From contig JAOUIA010000012.1 of the NCBI GenBank assembly GCA_029884335.1, positions 1-64,000 on the forward strand: DNA of 64,000 nucleotides, in the 5' to 3' direction. Both the position numbers and the translations under genes were made by a program. Shown one piece after another: positions 24,480 to 32,643 of this stretch (position 1 is its first letter; the number at the start of each line of letters is the position of its first letter). The DNA comes from Betaproteobacteria bacterium. GTDB lineage: Bacteria > Pseudomonadota > Gammaproteobacteria > Burkholderiales > Casimicrobiaceae. A model generated the notes under the pieces. The model saw nothing but the letters and a program-made list of their open reading frames with translations. It was not told where the DNA came from and searched no databases.

Positions 24480-25337
24480 CTATGCCCCCGCCTCGGCGGG
24501 AGCCTCGTGCGGAACCCGAGAGACCGCCCTCAGCTCCTCCGGCGAGGCCGTCCCGAAGCCGAAGAACTCGAGATAGGCGGGGATCATCTCGTAGAGCATG
24601 TCCGTGCCCACCAGGAAGCGACATCCGCGCGCGCGCGCCGCCGCCAGCAGCGGGGTGATCTCCTGCTTCATGACCACCTCGCCCACGAACGTCGTCGGCG
24701 CGACGCGCGCAGGGTCGAACGGCAGCGGATCGCCGGCCTTCATGCCCAGCGGCGTCGCGTTCACCACGAGGTCGTAGCCCGCAGGGTCGTTGGACGCGAG
24801 CCGGATCGCCGCGCCGGGGTGGTGCGCGCGCACGCGCGCCGCCAACCCTTCGGCCGCGTCCCGGTCGACGTCGAAGAGCCCGATCAGGCCGGCGCCCTCC
24901 GCCGCCAGCGATGCGACGATGGCACAGCCCACGCCGCCGGCGCCGACGACGAGACAGCGCGCGCCGCGGGTGCGGAAGCCCTTCCGCGCCAGCGCGCGCG
25001 TGAAGCCGACGCCGTCGAACATGTCGCCGGCGAGCGAGCCGTCGGGACGCTTGAGCAGCGCGTTGCACGAGCCGGCGATCTGCACCATCGTGCTCGCCTC
25101 GTCGAGCATCGCCACGGTCGCGACCTTGTGCGGCATCGTGACCAGCGCGCCGCGGAAGTTGGTGAGCCGCGCGAGCGCCGGCAGCACGGCGGCATAGTCC
25201 TCCGCCTTCACCGCCATGGGCACCACGACGGCGTTGATGCCCTTGCGCTCGAACCAGGGGTTGTAGATCAGCGGCGCCTTGAACGACGACGTCGGATAGC
25301 CGATGTGCGCGACGACCAGCGTGTTGCCGTCGATCAT
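24480..25337 (-). CDS. Divergent AroE-like dehydrogenase (paralogue 3)
   Basis: 285 residues with the AroE two-domain layout and cofactor motif GAGGVGCA at about 131, catalytic Lys in VTMPHK (71), Asn in SCNAL (92), Asp in MFDG (108), and 'NATPLGMKAGDPLP'. The shikimate-carboxylate SxS motif is lost: SSFKAP has Phe19 and Ala21 at the two serine positions, NVT is LVT, and the substrate-contact Thr is Phe. So the catalytic Lys/Asp pair is kept but the carboxylate pocket is rebuilt. The substrate is probably not shikimate; a ketone or alcohol made by the ThDP/TIM-barrel genes upstream in the same operon is a reasonable guess. Confidence 0.82.
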   Translation of the reverse strand: MIDGNTLVVAHIGYPTSSFKAPLIYNPWFERKGINAVVVPMAVKAEDYAAVLPALARLTNFRGALVTMPHKVATVAMLDEASTMVQIAGSCNALLKRPDGSLAGDMFDGVGFTRALARKGFRTRGARCLVVGAGGVGCAIVASLAAEGAGLIGLFDVDRDAAEGLAARVRAHHPGAAIRLASNDPAGYDLVVNATPLGMKAGDPLPFDPARVAPTTFVGEVVMKQEITPLLAAARARGCRFLVGTDMLYEMIPAYLEFFGFGTASPEELRAVSRVPHEAPAEAGA

Positions 25338-25359
25338 GGCGTCCGCCGCTCCGCAGCCG

Positions 25360-26232
25360 TCACGCGGACACGCGGGCGGGCCTGGCGCTGCGCCCCCGGG
25401 CCGCCGCCTGCGCGGGCTGCCAGCGCTCCCCGTCGAGCTCGGCGCGGCACGCCAGCACCGCGAGCCGCGCGACCTCGTAGGGGCCGACGGCGTGCGTGAG
25501 CGTCATGCGCGGGATCTCCAGCGAGTACGGGATGTCCGGCGGCAGCGCGGCGAGGATGCCCTTCACGTCGATCGTCCCCTCGCCGGGGAAGCAGCGCTCG
25601 TCGCGGGCGGTGCGGATGATGCCCTCCATCGTGTCGGGGCAGCGCGCGTCGGCGTCGCAGACGTGCGCGAAGCGGAACCACTCGCGCGGCAGCCGCGCCA
25701 GCTCCGCGGCGCTCGAGTTCGATCGGCCCATGTGCAGCATGTCGATGAGGATGCCGCCGTTGTCCTTGCCCGCCGCGCGCACGACGCGCGCTGCTTCGGT
25801 CAGGTTTCCCGTCTCGGTCCAGTGCGGGAACTCGAGGCTCACGAAGATGCCGAGCGGCTTCGCCATGTCGCACAGCCGGGCGAAGCGCGCATCGGCGCGA
25901 GCGCGGTCGGGGTCGGGCAGCTGGCAGATGATGTGCTTCGCGCCCAGCTCCGCGGTCGCGTCGAGCTCGGCGGCGAAGTGCTCGGGCTCGAGCGTCGGGT
26001 CCATGCGGAACAGCTCGACGTCGTGGACGCGCACTCCGGTCGCGGCCATGCGCGCCTTCGTCTCGCGCATCAGCGCGCGATCGCGGCCGAGGTCGTAGAG
26101 CGGCTCGGCGGGCGTCACGCGCGTCACGCGCAGGCTGGCGTACGCGTAGCCGGCGCGCGCCGCAGCGTCGATCACCTGCGGCGGCGTGAGCGACAGGACC
26201 GTCAGGTGGGCGAGCGCGTAGTCGTGCTTCAT
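25360..26232 (-). CDS. TIM-barrel sugar phosphate isomerase/epimerase-like protein
   Basis: 290 residues of the AP_endonuc_2 family. Strands with metal-ligand residues are visible: 'GIFVSLEFPHWTETGNL' (Glu), 'GGILIDMLHMGRSNSS' (Asp and His), 'FRFAHVCDADAR' (His), 'CFPGEGTIDVKGILAAL', and 'PYSLEIPRM' (Glu). The CFPGEG segment resembles the loop of dehydroshikimate dehydratase and IolE/IolI proteins, and all expected metal ligands are present. It is the better candidate of the window for an active dehydratase or isomerase on a dehydroshikimate- or inosose-like ligand. Sits between the ThDP gene and aroE paralogue 3 in one operon. Confidence 0.83.
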   Translation of the reverse strand: MKHDYALAHLTVLSLTPPQVIDAAARAGYAYASLRVTRVTPAEPLYDLGRDRALMRETKARMAATGVRVHDVELFRMDPTLEPEHFAAELDATAELGAKHIICQLPDPDRARADARFARLCDMAKPLGIFVSLEFPHWTETGNLTEAARVVRAAGKDNGGILIDMLHMGRSNSSAAELARLPREWFRFAHVCDADARCPDTMEGIIRTARDERCFPGEGTIDVKGILAALPPDIPYSLEIPRMTLTHAVGPYEVARLAVLACRAELDGERWQPAQAAARGRSARPARVSA

Positions 26233-26256
26233 GCCGTCGTCTCCCTTGCGTGCGGA

Positions 26257-28080
26257 TCAGGACTTGGCCGGCGTGCCGGTCGCCACGTGGTGCACCTTCC
26301 GGCCCGGCGAATAGATGTCCATGATGTTCCAGTGCCCGGCGGTGGGCACCGGTTCGTTCTGCATCTCGACGTCGATCACCACCGGCTTGCCCGACTTGAT
26401 CGCCTTCTCGAGCGCGGGCCGGAACTCGGCGGCCGAGCGTACCTTCACCCCGTCGACGCCGTAGGCGCGCGCGATCGCCGCGTAGTCGGGCGAGTACGGC
26501 TTGCCGTCCTTCTCGAACACCGTGGCGAACGTGGTGCCGAAGTGGGCCTTCTCGAGCCCGGCGATCGTCCCGAACGCGAAGTTGTTCATGATCACCCACA
26601 CCACGGCGATGTCCGCCTCGAACGCCGTGGCGAGCATCGCCGGGTTCTGCCCGAAGCCGCCGTCGCCCACCAGCGCGACGACGACGCGGTCGGGCCGCGC
26701 GACCTTGGCACCGAGCGCCGCCGGCGCGCCGAAGCCCATCGTCGCGTACCCGCCGGGGGTGAAGATCGTGCCCGGCTCGAGGATGGGGAACTGCTGCCCG
26801 ACGCCGTTCTTGTTCCAGCCCACGTCGGTGGTGATGAGCGCGTCGCGCGGCAGCGCCGCGCGCACGTCGGCCAGGATGCGCTCGGGGCGCATGGGCCACG
26901 CGGCGCTCGTCGCGTGCGCCAGGTTGCCGGCGACGAAGGCCTTGCGCGCGGCGGCGATCTCCGCGACCGCCTCGGGGCGCTTCACGCCCTGCGGCGCCAG
27001 CGCCTTCGCGGCGCGGGTCAGCGCAGCAAGCGCCTGCTTGAGATCGGCGACCGCGCCGATCTCGACCGGGTAGTTGCGGCCGATCTCGGCAGGGTCGATG
27101 TCGATGTGGATGAGCTTCGAGGGCGGGAAGCTGAACGTGTACTCCGACTCCCACGAGCTGCAGTCCGCCTCGGAGAACCGGGTGCCGACGCCGAGGATCC
27201 AGTCGGCGCCGCGCGTCTTCTCGTTGATGAACTTCGTGCCCCAGAAGCCCGTCATGCCGAGCACCAGCGGGTGGTCGTCGGGCAGCGCGCCCTTGCCCAT
27301 CAGCGTGTGCGCGACCGGCAGCTGCAGGTGGTCGACGAGCTCGGCGAGCTCGCGCGTGGCGTGGGCGAGCATGACGCCGCCGCCGGCGTAGAGCACCGGC
27401 CGCTTCGCCTCCAGCAGCTTGCGCACGATCGCGGTCGCGGTCGCCTCGTCCAGCGAGGGCTTCGCGAGCGCCTTGGAGTTGAGCCGCAGCCGCTCGAAGC
27501 GCGCGACGTCGACATCGCGGCTGAAGACGTCCATCGGCACGTCGACCAGCACCGGGCCCGGACGCCCGCTCTCGGCGAGCGCGAACGCCTTCTCGATGAT
27601 CTCGGGGAACAGGTCCGGCGAGTCGACGCGCCACGCACGCTTGACGAACGGCCGGTAGATCTCGTACTGCGAAGCGTCGGCGTGCAGGTTCACTTCCTGG
27701 TGCGGATGCTTGCCGAAATAGTGCGTCGGCACGTCGCCGGCGATCACCACCATCGGGATCGAGTCCAGCGCGGCGTTGGCCACGCCGGTCGCCGCATTCG
27801 TGAGGCCGGGCGACAGGTGCGACAGCAGCACCGACGTCCCGCCCGAGGCGCGCGCGTAGCCGTCGGCCATGTGCGCGGCGATCTGCTCGTGGCGCGTGTT
27901 CACGAACGTGATCTTCGTGCTCTTCGACAGCGCGGCCAGCACGGCGATGTTCGTGTGGCCGCACAGGCCGAACACGTGCTTCACTCCGCGCGCCTCGAGA
28001 TAGCGGACCAGCTGGTTGGCGACGGTGTCGCGCGTCGCGACGTGGCCGGCGGGGCGGGTGGTCTTGGTGTCGTCGGGCAT
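26257..28080 (-). CDS. Thiamine diphosphate-dependent enzyme, acetolactate synthase-like
   Basis: 607 residues with the three ThDP-fold domains: N-terminal PYR domain carrying the activating Glu in NTRHEQIAAHMADGYARA (about residue 65), a central TPP_enzyme_M domain, and a C-terminal PP domain with the ThDP/Mg motif GDGGFGQNPAMLATA ending in NN. The usual GxxG turn is FGLCGHTN, different from acetolactate synthase. Family members are ligases, decarboxylases, or ring-opening hydrolases such as IolD. Beside an acylating aldehyde dehydrogenase, it probably releases or transfers a C-C fragment to give an aldehyde (inference). The ATG at 28080 abuts the intercistronic repeat. Confidence 0.85.
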   Translation of the reverse strand: MPDDTKTTRPAGHVATRDTVANQLVRYLEARGVKHVFGLCGHTNIAVLAALSKSTKITFVNTRHEQIAAHMADGYARASGGTSVLLSHLSPGLTNAATGVANAALDSIPMVVIAGDVPTHYFGKHPHQEVNLHADASQYEIYRPFVKRAWRVDSPDLFPEIIEKAFALAESGRPGPVLVDVPMDVFSRDVDVARFERLRLNSKALAKPSLDEATATAIVRKLLEAKRPVLYAGGGVMLAHATRELAELVDHLQLPVAHTLMGKGALPDDHPLVLGMTGFWGTKFINEKTRGADWILGVGTRFSEADCSSWESEYTFSFPPSKLIHIDIDPAEIGRNYPVEIGAVADLKQALAALTRAAKALAPQGVKRPEAVAEIAAARKAFVAGNLAHATSAAWPMRPERILADVRAALPRDALITTDVGWNKNGVGQQFPILEPGTIFTPGGYATMGFGAPAALGAKVARPDRVVVALVGDGGFGQNPAMLATAFEADIAVVWVIMNNFAFGTIAGLEKAHFGTTFATVFEKDGKPYSPDYAAIARAYGVDGVKVRSAAEFRPALEKAIKSGKPVVIDVEMQNEPVPTAGHWNIMDIYSPGRKVHHVATGTPAKS

Positions 28081-28166
28081 GTCAGTTCCGATGGGCCGTC
28101 CCGAGGGACTGACCCGCCCCCTCCGGGGGCAGCGAACGAAGTGAGCGTGGGGGTCGTTTCATCCTA
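28081..28166. repeat. Single copy of the intercistronic repeat (82-bp family)
   Basis: Same family as 3845-4008: it has the GCGAACGAAGTGAGCG block and, read on the minus strand, begins TAGGATGAAACGACC at the stop of the citrate synthase-like gene (28164-28166) and ends ACTGACATG, with ATG the start of the ThDP gene. It therefore spans the gap exactly from stop codon to start codon, with no ordinary Shine-Dalgarno visible before the ThDP start. Central GC palindrome is shorter than in the 3.9-kb copies. Confidence 0.88.
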
Positions 28167-29030
28167 ATCTCGCTTGGTCGCACCGCGCATCGCGAACGCA
28201 TCGGGCAGGTCGCGCCGCGCCGGGCCGCTGTACTTGAACGGGATGGCGGGCGGCATCGGCCCCATGATCCGGCGGCCGCGCTGCTTCTGCTCCCACGCAT
28301 GGGCGAGGATGCCGACCGAGCGCGAGAGGATGAAGAGGCCGCGGCCGAGCTCCGGCTCGAAGCCCAGCTCGCAGAAGATCACGGCGGTGATGCCGTCGAT
28401 GTTCATCGGGATCAGCTTGCCCTTGTGCGCCTTCAGGGCTTCCTCGACGGCGCGGCCGATGCGCGCGTAGCGGCCGCCGATCGCGCCCGCGGCCTGAGCA
28501 CGCTGCAGCAGTGCGTACAGCGGCGCGACGCGCGGATCGACCGGGTGGAAGCGGTGGCCGAAGCCGGGCATGATCTTCTCGCCTTCGGCGCGGTGCTTCG
28601 CGAGCACGGAGGCCGCCGCCGCGACGAGGTCGCCGTCGGGACCCGCGAGCGCGTCGATCTCGCGATAGCGCTCCATGCACTGCTGGCCGGCGCCGCCGTG
28701 GATGTCGTCGAGCACGTTGATCGCCGAGGCCATCGCGCCGTTGACCGGCAGGCCGCAGGTCACCGCCATGCGCGAGATCGCGATCGACGGCGCGTGCGGG
28801 CCGTGGTCCACGCCCGGCACCAGCGCGGCCTCGAGCAGCTCCGCCTGGTCGGGCGCGGGCAGCTCGCCCCGCAGCATCAGCCAGATCATCTCGGGGAAGC
28901 GCACGCGGCCGATCAGCTGCTCGACCGGGTAGCCGCGGATGTCGATCTGCCCCGGGTGGATGTCGATGATCGACGTGTCCCACCACGCGGAGGCGTCGGC
29001 GATCGTCTGGTCGGCGGTCCGTTCGGTCAT
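28164..29030 (-). CDS. Citrate synthase-like protein (citryl-CoA lyase type)
   Basis: 288 residues, about 100 shorter than full citrate synthase. The citrate synthase signature is present as GFGHRFHPVDPR with the catalytic His, preceded by 'GLPVNGAMASAINVLDDIHGGAGQQCMERY' (the second His region in DIHGGAG). The short form is known from citryl-CoA lyase-like proteins, which cleave a 3-hydroxy-3-carboxyacyl-CoA into acetyl-CoA and a keto acid or run the reverse. Together with the acylating aldehyde dehydrogenase upstream, it could process an acyl-CoA made by that enzyme. Start ATG at 29030. Its TAG stop is the first three bases of the repeat. Confidence 0.83.
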   Translation of the reverse strand: MTERTADQTIADASAWWDTSIIDIHPGQIDIRGYPVEQLIGRVRFPEMIWLMLRGELPAPDQAELLEAALVPGVDHGPHAPSIAISRMAVTCGLPVNGAMASAINVLDDIHGGAGQQCMERYREIDALAGPDGDLVAAAASVLAKHRAEGEKIMPGFGHRFHPVDPRVAPLYALLQRAQAAGAIGGRYARIGRAVEEALKAHKGKLIPMNIDGITAVIFCELGFEPELGRGLFILSRSVGILAHAWEQKQRGRRIMGPMPPAIPFKYSGPARRDLPDAFAMRGATKRD

Positions 29031-29046
29031 GGTGTCGGCAGTTTCA

Positions 29047-29122
29047 GCGTCAATCCCGCGCAGGCGGGAATCCAGCGCCGTTCCGCAAGACACTGGGTCC
29101 CCGCATGGGCGGGGGCGACGAG
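29047..29122. repeat. Inverted pair of REP-like elements (CCCGCnnnnGCGGG family)
   Basis: TCCCGCGCAGGCGGGAATCC at about 29052-29071 with flanks CGTCA and CAG, then the opposite orientation CTGGGTCCCCGCATGGGC at about 29093-29110 with GGGGGCGACG after it. The family (GTC..CCCGC, short loop, GCGGG..CCAG) is common in proteobacterial intergenic DNA and recurs at 63074-63164. It lies between the aldehyde dehydrogenase and the citrate synthase-like gene. Confidence 0.85.
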
Positions 29123-29151
29123 TGCGGCGGGTCGGGAGCGGCTCCGGTGAG

Positions 29152-30600
29152 TCACGTCGTAATAGTCTCGACGATGCCTTCCAGCGCGGGGTCGTAGAAG
29201 TCGCCGAAGAGCTCCTCGTCGGAGGGCTTGTCCTCCTTGATCGGCACCGAAACCCACGTCGTGTTCATGTAGTGCTTGAGGTGGACGTTCTCCGAGACGA
29301 TGTTGCCGCCCCACGTTCCGCAGCCGAGGCTCGAGGTCATGGGCATGCCGTTGTTGAACGCGCCGGCGTTCGCCTTCGACTGCGGCTGGCGGACCATGAT
29401 CCGCGACACCGGCGCGGCCATCGCGAGGCGGTGGATGTGGTCGTTGTCGAACGAGTAGATGCCGCAGGAGTGGCCCTTGCCGCCGACCTCGTAGATGCCG
29501 CGCATCATCTCCAGCGCCTGGTCGAACGACTCGTACTTGTAGAGCGCGAGCAGCGTGGTCAGCTTTTCGCCGGAGTACGCGTGCTCCTTGCCGATGCCGT
29601 CGCCGTGGACCATGAGGAACCTGCGGTCCGCGGGGATCTCGAAGCCGGCGATCTTCGCGAGCTGCTGCGGCGCGATCGCCACGGTGTCCGGCGTGCGGTG
29701 GCCCTCGGCGTCCCACATCGCCTTGCGCAGCATCGCCTTCTGCTCCGGCGTGGCGAGGTGGCCGCCTTCCTTCTGCAACTGGGCGACGAGCTTGTCGAAG
29801 ATCGACGCCTGGATGATCAGGTTGCCGTCGGCCGAGCACCCCGAGCCGTAGTCGGAGGTCTTGGAGAGCCGCGTGTTGCGCGCCGCCTCCTCGATGTTCG
29901 CGGTCTCGTCGATGATCATCGTGGAGTTGCCCGCGCCCACGCCGTAGGCCGGCGTTCCCGAGCTGTAGGCCGCGCGGACCATCGGCTGGCCGCCGGTCGC
30001 GATGATGAGGTCGGCGCGCGCCATCAGCGCCTGCGACATCGGGATGTTGACCTTCGTGAGGCACTGCAGGATGTCGGCGGGCGCGCCCTCGCGCGCGAGC
30101 GCCTCGCGCATCAGGCGCACCGTCTCGTAAGACGTCTTCTTCGAGCGCGGGTGCGGCGAGAAGATCACGCAATTGCGCGCCTTGATCGCGTAGATCGCGT
30201 TGCCGGCCGGCGTCAGGTCGGGATTCGTCGTCGGCACGATGCACGCGATGACGCCGACCGGCTTGCCGTACTTGACGATGCCCTTCTCGGGGATCTCCTC
30301 GATGACGCCCACGCTCTTCTGGCGCAGCGCGTCGCGCAGCACGCCGCGGATCTTCATCCGCTTGCCCATGCGGCTGTCGGGATCGCCCAGCCCCGACTCC
30401 TCGATGCCCATGTCGACCAGCCGCGTGAACGTCGTCTTGTTCGCCACCGCCCAGGCCACGGCCTGGCACAGGCGGTCGACGCGCGCCTGATCGTAGGTCT
30501 CGATGATTGCGAGCGCCTTGCGCGCCCGGACGAAACACTCGTCCAGTTCGGCTTGCTGCTCGGGGGTGATGCCCTTCTTCGGTTCGTCGGGGGTGGCCAT
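29152..30600 (-). CDS. CoA-acylating aldehyde dehydrogenase (SauS/EutE-like)
   Basis: 482 residues, matching the non-ALDH-superfamily-length acylating enzymes related to AdhE N-domains, EutE and sulfoacetaldehyde dehydrogenase SauS. Motifs: 'KYGKPVGVIACIVPTTNPDLTP', 'NCVIFSPHPRSKKTSYETV', 'ADLIIATGGQPMVRAAYSSGTPAYGVGAGN', and a likely catalytic Cys in DYGSGCSADGN. It converts an aldehyde to its acyl-CoA with NAD(P)+ and CoA. No xsc or sulfonate-transport gene is nearby, so I do not assign sulfoacetaldehyde as substrate. First gene of the operon that runs to 22357, divergent from iclR. Confidence 0.85.
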   Translation of the reverse strand: MATPDEPKKGITPEQQAELDECFVRARKALAIIETYDQARVDRLCQAVAWAVANKTTFTRLVDMGIEESGLGDPDSRMGKRMKIRGVLRDALRQKSVGVIEEIPEKGIVKYGKPVGVIACIVPTTNPDLTPAGNAIYAIKARNCVIFSPHPRSKKTSYETVRLMREALAREGAPADILQCLTKVNIPMSQALMARADLIIATGGQPMVRAAYSSGTPAYGVGAGNSTMIIDETANIEEAARNTRLSKTSDYGSGCSADGNLIIQASIFDKLVAQLQKEGGHLATPEQKAMLRKAMWDAEGHRTPDTVAIAPQQLAKIAGFEIPADRRFLMVHGDGIGKEHAYSGEKLTTLLALYKYESFDQALEMMRGIYEVGGKGHSCGIYSFDNDHIHRLAMAAPVSRIMVRQPQSKANAGAFNNGMPMTSSLGCGTWGGNIVSENVHLKHYMNTTWVSVPIKEDKPSDEELFGDFYDPALEGIVETITT

Positions 30601-30689
30601 CGGGTTCGTCCTGGCGGGAATACTCCGGGTGGGCCGCCGCGCGGGCAGCTTCTTGCCGGGACGATAGGAGTCCGGGCATCTCGGGTCAA

Positions 30690-30723
30690 GGGCGCTATAC
30701 GACGAAGCGTGCGCGTATCGCCC
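30690..30723. promoter_or_regulatory. Imperfect inverted repeat in the iclR-aldehyde dehydrogenase gap
   Basis: GGGCGCTATACG (30690-30701) and CGTATCGCCC (30714-30723) form arms GGGCG.TATACG and CGTAT.CGCCC within the 229-bp divergent promoter region. IclR-type regulators usually bind imperfect palindromes of about this size between their own gene and the target operon. Position fits; sequence match to a defined operator is not established. Confidence 0.35.
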
Positions 30724-30829
30724 AACAAATACACCGGCCGCCGAAGTTCGGGTATCGTTGGTTCTAAGGCCGCGCCGCGCGAAGGGTCTCGGTGCGCCCC
30801 GTTCCCGCGAGACGCCGCGCCCGTACGCC

Positions 30830-31699
30830 ATGGACACCAGCGAAGCTCCCGCCGACACAGTCGCCTCTGCGAACCCGCGCGCGTCGCCTGCCGCGACGGA
30901 CCACCACGCGCTGCCGGCGGAGACGATCGACAGGCACGGCGAGGACCCGGACTTCGTCACCGCGCTTGCCCGCGGGCTCGCCGTGCTGCTCTCGTTGTCG
31001 GACAAGCGCCGTCACATGTCGATCGCGCAGGTCGCGCACCTGACCGGCATCCCCCGCGCCGCGGCGCGCCGCAGCCTGCACACGCTCGCCAAGCTCGGCT
31101 TCGTCGCGGTCGACGACGCGCGCCGCTTCTACCTGCGCCCGCGCGTGCTTTCGTTCAGCCACGCTTACCTGTCGTCATCGCCGGTGGCCGTAGCAGCGCA
31201 GCCGATCCTCGACCGCCTCGGCGAGTCGCTGCACGAGGCCTGCTCGCTCGCGATGCTCGACGGCGACGAGATCGTCTATGTCGCCCGCTCGACCACCTCG
31301 CGGATCATGTCGCCGGCGCTCAACGTCGGCCGGCGCCTGCCCGCCTACTGCACGTCCATCGGCCACGTGCTGCTCGCGCATCTGCCGCCCGAGGACCTCG
31401 ACGCCTATCTCGCCCGCGCGCGCTTCCATCCGTACACCGAGCACACGCCGACCACGCCCGCGCGGGTGCGCGCCATCGTGAAGGCGGCGCACGACAAGGG
31501 CTACGCGTTTGCGAGCCAGCTGATGGAGCCGCGGCTGTGCACGCTGGCGGTGCCGGTGCGCGACGCCGGCGGGCACTACGTCGCCGGCATCAACGTCATC
31601 GTGCAGGGGCGGCTGATGAGCGACGCGGAGATGGCCGAGCGCTACCTGCGGCCGATGCAGCAGGCGGCGCTGGAGCTGGGGGCTCTGCTGCTGCCCTGA
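30830..31699 (+). CDS. IclR family regulator, PcaR/PobR-like
   Basis: 289 residues. After a 45-residue polar, probably disordered N-terminus comes 'DPDFVTALARGLAVLLSLSDKRRHMSIAQVAHLTGIPRAAARRSLHTL', the winged helix-turn-helix of IclR with the ARGLAVL signature typical of the PcaR/PobR/PcaU branch that responds to protocatechuate-pathway compounds. The C-terminal effector domain includes 'YCTSIGHVLLAHLP' and 'VAGINVIVQG'. It lies between the divergent aldehyde dehydrogenase operon and the co-oriented VOC/TIM/AKR genes (59-bp gap), so it probably controls both. The branch supports an aromatic/hydroaromatic inducer (inference). Confidence 0.88.
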   Translation: MDTSEAPADTVASANPRASPAATDHHALPAETIDRHGEDPDFVTALARGLAVLLSLSDKRRHMSIAQVAHLTGIPRAAARRSLHTLAKLGFVAVDDARRFYLRPRVLSFSHAYLSSSPVAVAAQPILDRLGESLHEACSLAMLDGDEIVYVARSTTSRIMSPALNVGRRLPAYCTSIGHVLLAHLPPEDLDAYLARARFHPYTEHTPTTPARVRAIVKAAHDKGYAFASQLMEPRLCTLAVPVRDAGGHYVAGINVIVQGRLMSDAEMAERYLRPMQQAALELGALLLP

Positions 31700-31758
31700 C
31701 CTGTTGTCTGCGCTATGATCGTTCGCGTGCAGCGCCGCAGCCTTCACGAGGACATCGG

Positions 31759-32643
31759 ATGACCGACGCGACCAGCCGCGAGGCGATCCCCGAACCGCAG
31801 AATCCGCTCGGGATCGACGGCATCGAGTTCGTCGAGTTCGCCACCTCGCGCCCGCAGGCGCTCGGGGGCGTGCTCGAGCGCATGGGCTTCCGCCCGGTGG
31901 CGCGGCACCGGTCGCGCGAGGTGGAGCTCTACCGCCAGGGCTCGCTCAACGTCATCGTCAACGCGCAGCCCGCCGACGTGCCGCGCACCGTGCAGCCGGT
32001 CGAGCGCCCCGTGATCAGCGCGTTCGCGCTGCGCGTGCGCGACGCGCAGGCTGCGTTCCGCCGCGCGCTCGAGCTCGGCGCGTGGGAGATCCCGGTGCGC
32101 GCGCAGGCGATGGAGCTCAACATCCCCGCGATCCACGGCGTCGGCGAGAGCCTGATCTACTTCGTCGACCGCTACGACGAGTTCTCGATCTACGACATCG
32201 ACTTTCGCGCGATCCCCACCGTCGACCCGCACCCGCCCGCGCTCGCCGGCCTGCACTTCTTCGGCATCGTCCAGTACGTCGGGCCCGACCGCACGGCGGA
32301 CTGGGTCGAGTTCTACTCGCGGCTGTTCGGCTTCCGCAAGCTGCCCGAGGAGACGCACTTCGGCATCATGCCCAAGGGCCTGCTGCTCGAGAGCCCGTGC
32401 CGCACGTTCCTGCTGCAGCTGATCGAGCCCGAGGACACCGCGCGCTTCGCGCCGATGGAGGAGCACCTCCAGCGCATCGGGTTGGGCGCGCCGGACGTGC
32501 CGGCCGCGGTCGCCGCGCTGGAGAAGCGCGGCATCGAGTTCTTCGCCACCGAGCGCGTCCGCTCGAACGAGCGCGGCGCGCTCACCAAGCCGCTTGTCGG
32601 CAGCGTGATGTTCGAGCTGGTCAAGAGCGAAGCGCGCCGATGA
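31759..32643 (+). CDS. HPPD-like two-domain VOC protein
   Basis: 294 residues with two VOC modules, the second like the catalytic half of 4-hydroxyphenylpyruvate dioxygenase: 'ALAGLHFFGIVQYVGPDRTADWVEFYSRLFGF' (first metal His at 166) and C-terminal 'GSVMFELVKS' (metal Glu at 286). At the second metal His, where HPPD has QHVAF, this protein reads QRIGL with Arg239, so a normal Fe(II) facial triad is not complete. A shortened loop before it supports the change. In QuiC dehydroshikimate dehydratases an HPPD-like domain is fused behind a TIM barrel; here the equivalents are separate genes overlapping as ATGA. Confidence 0.8.
   Translation: MTDATSREAIPEPQNPLGIDGIEFVEFATSRPQALGGVLERMGFRPVARHRSREVELYRQGSLNVIVNAQPADVPRTVQPVERPVISAFALRVRDAQAAFRRALELGAWEIPVRAQAMELNIPAIHGVGESLIYFVDRYDEFSIYDIDFRAIPTVDPHPPALAGLHFFGIVQYVGPDRTADWVEFYSRLFGFRKLPEETHFGIMPKGLLLESPCRTFLLQLIEPEDTARFAPMEEHLQRIGLGAPDVPAAVAALEKRGIEFFATERVRSNERGALTKPLVGSVMFELVKSEARR

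Noticed and set aside
26257-28080. IolD (inositol ring-opening hydrolase)
   Set aside because: The N-terminal region and glycine-turn do not match IolD and there is no iolB/C/E set, although the TIM-barrel and Gfo/Idh genes made it worth considering.
29152-30600. Sulfoacetaldehyde dehydrogenase with the ThDP enzyme as Xsc
   Set aside because: The aldehyde dehydrogenase is in the SauS-like group, but the ThDP protein does not look like Xsc, and there is no pta or sulfonate uptake gene beside it.
28939-32643. A very long plus-strand reading frame over the citrate synthase-like, aldehyde dehydrogenase and iclR genes
   Set aside because: Composition is Arg/Val/His-rich without any domain. It is the antisense shadow of conserved genes in GC-rich DNA; only its 3' part is the real HPPD-like gene.
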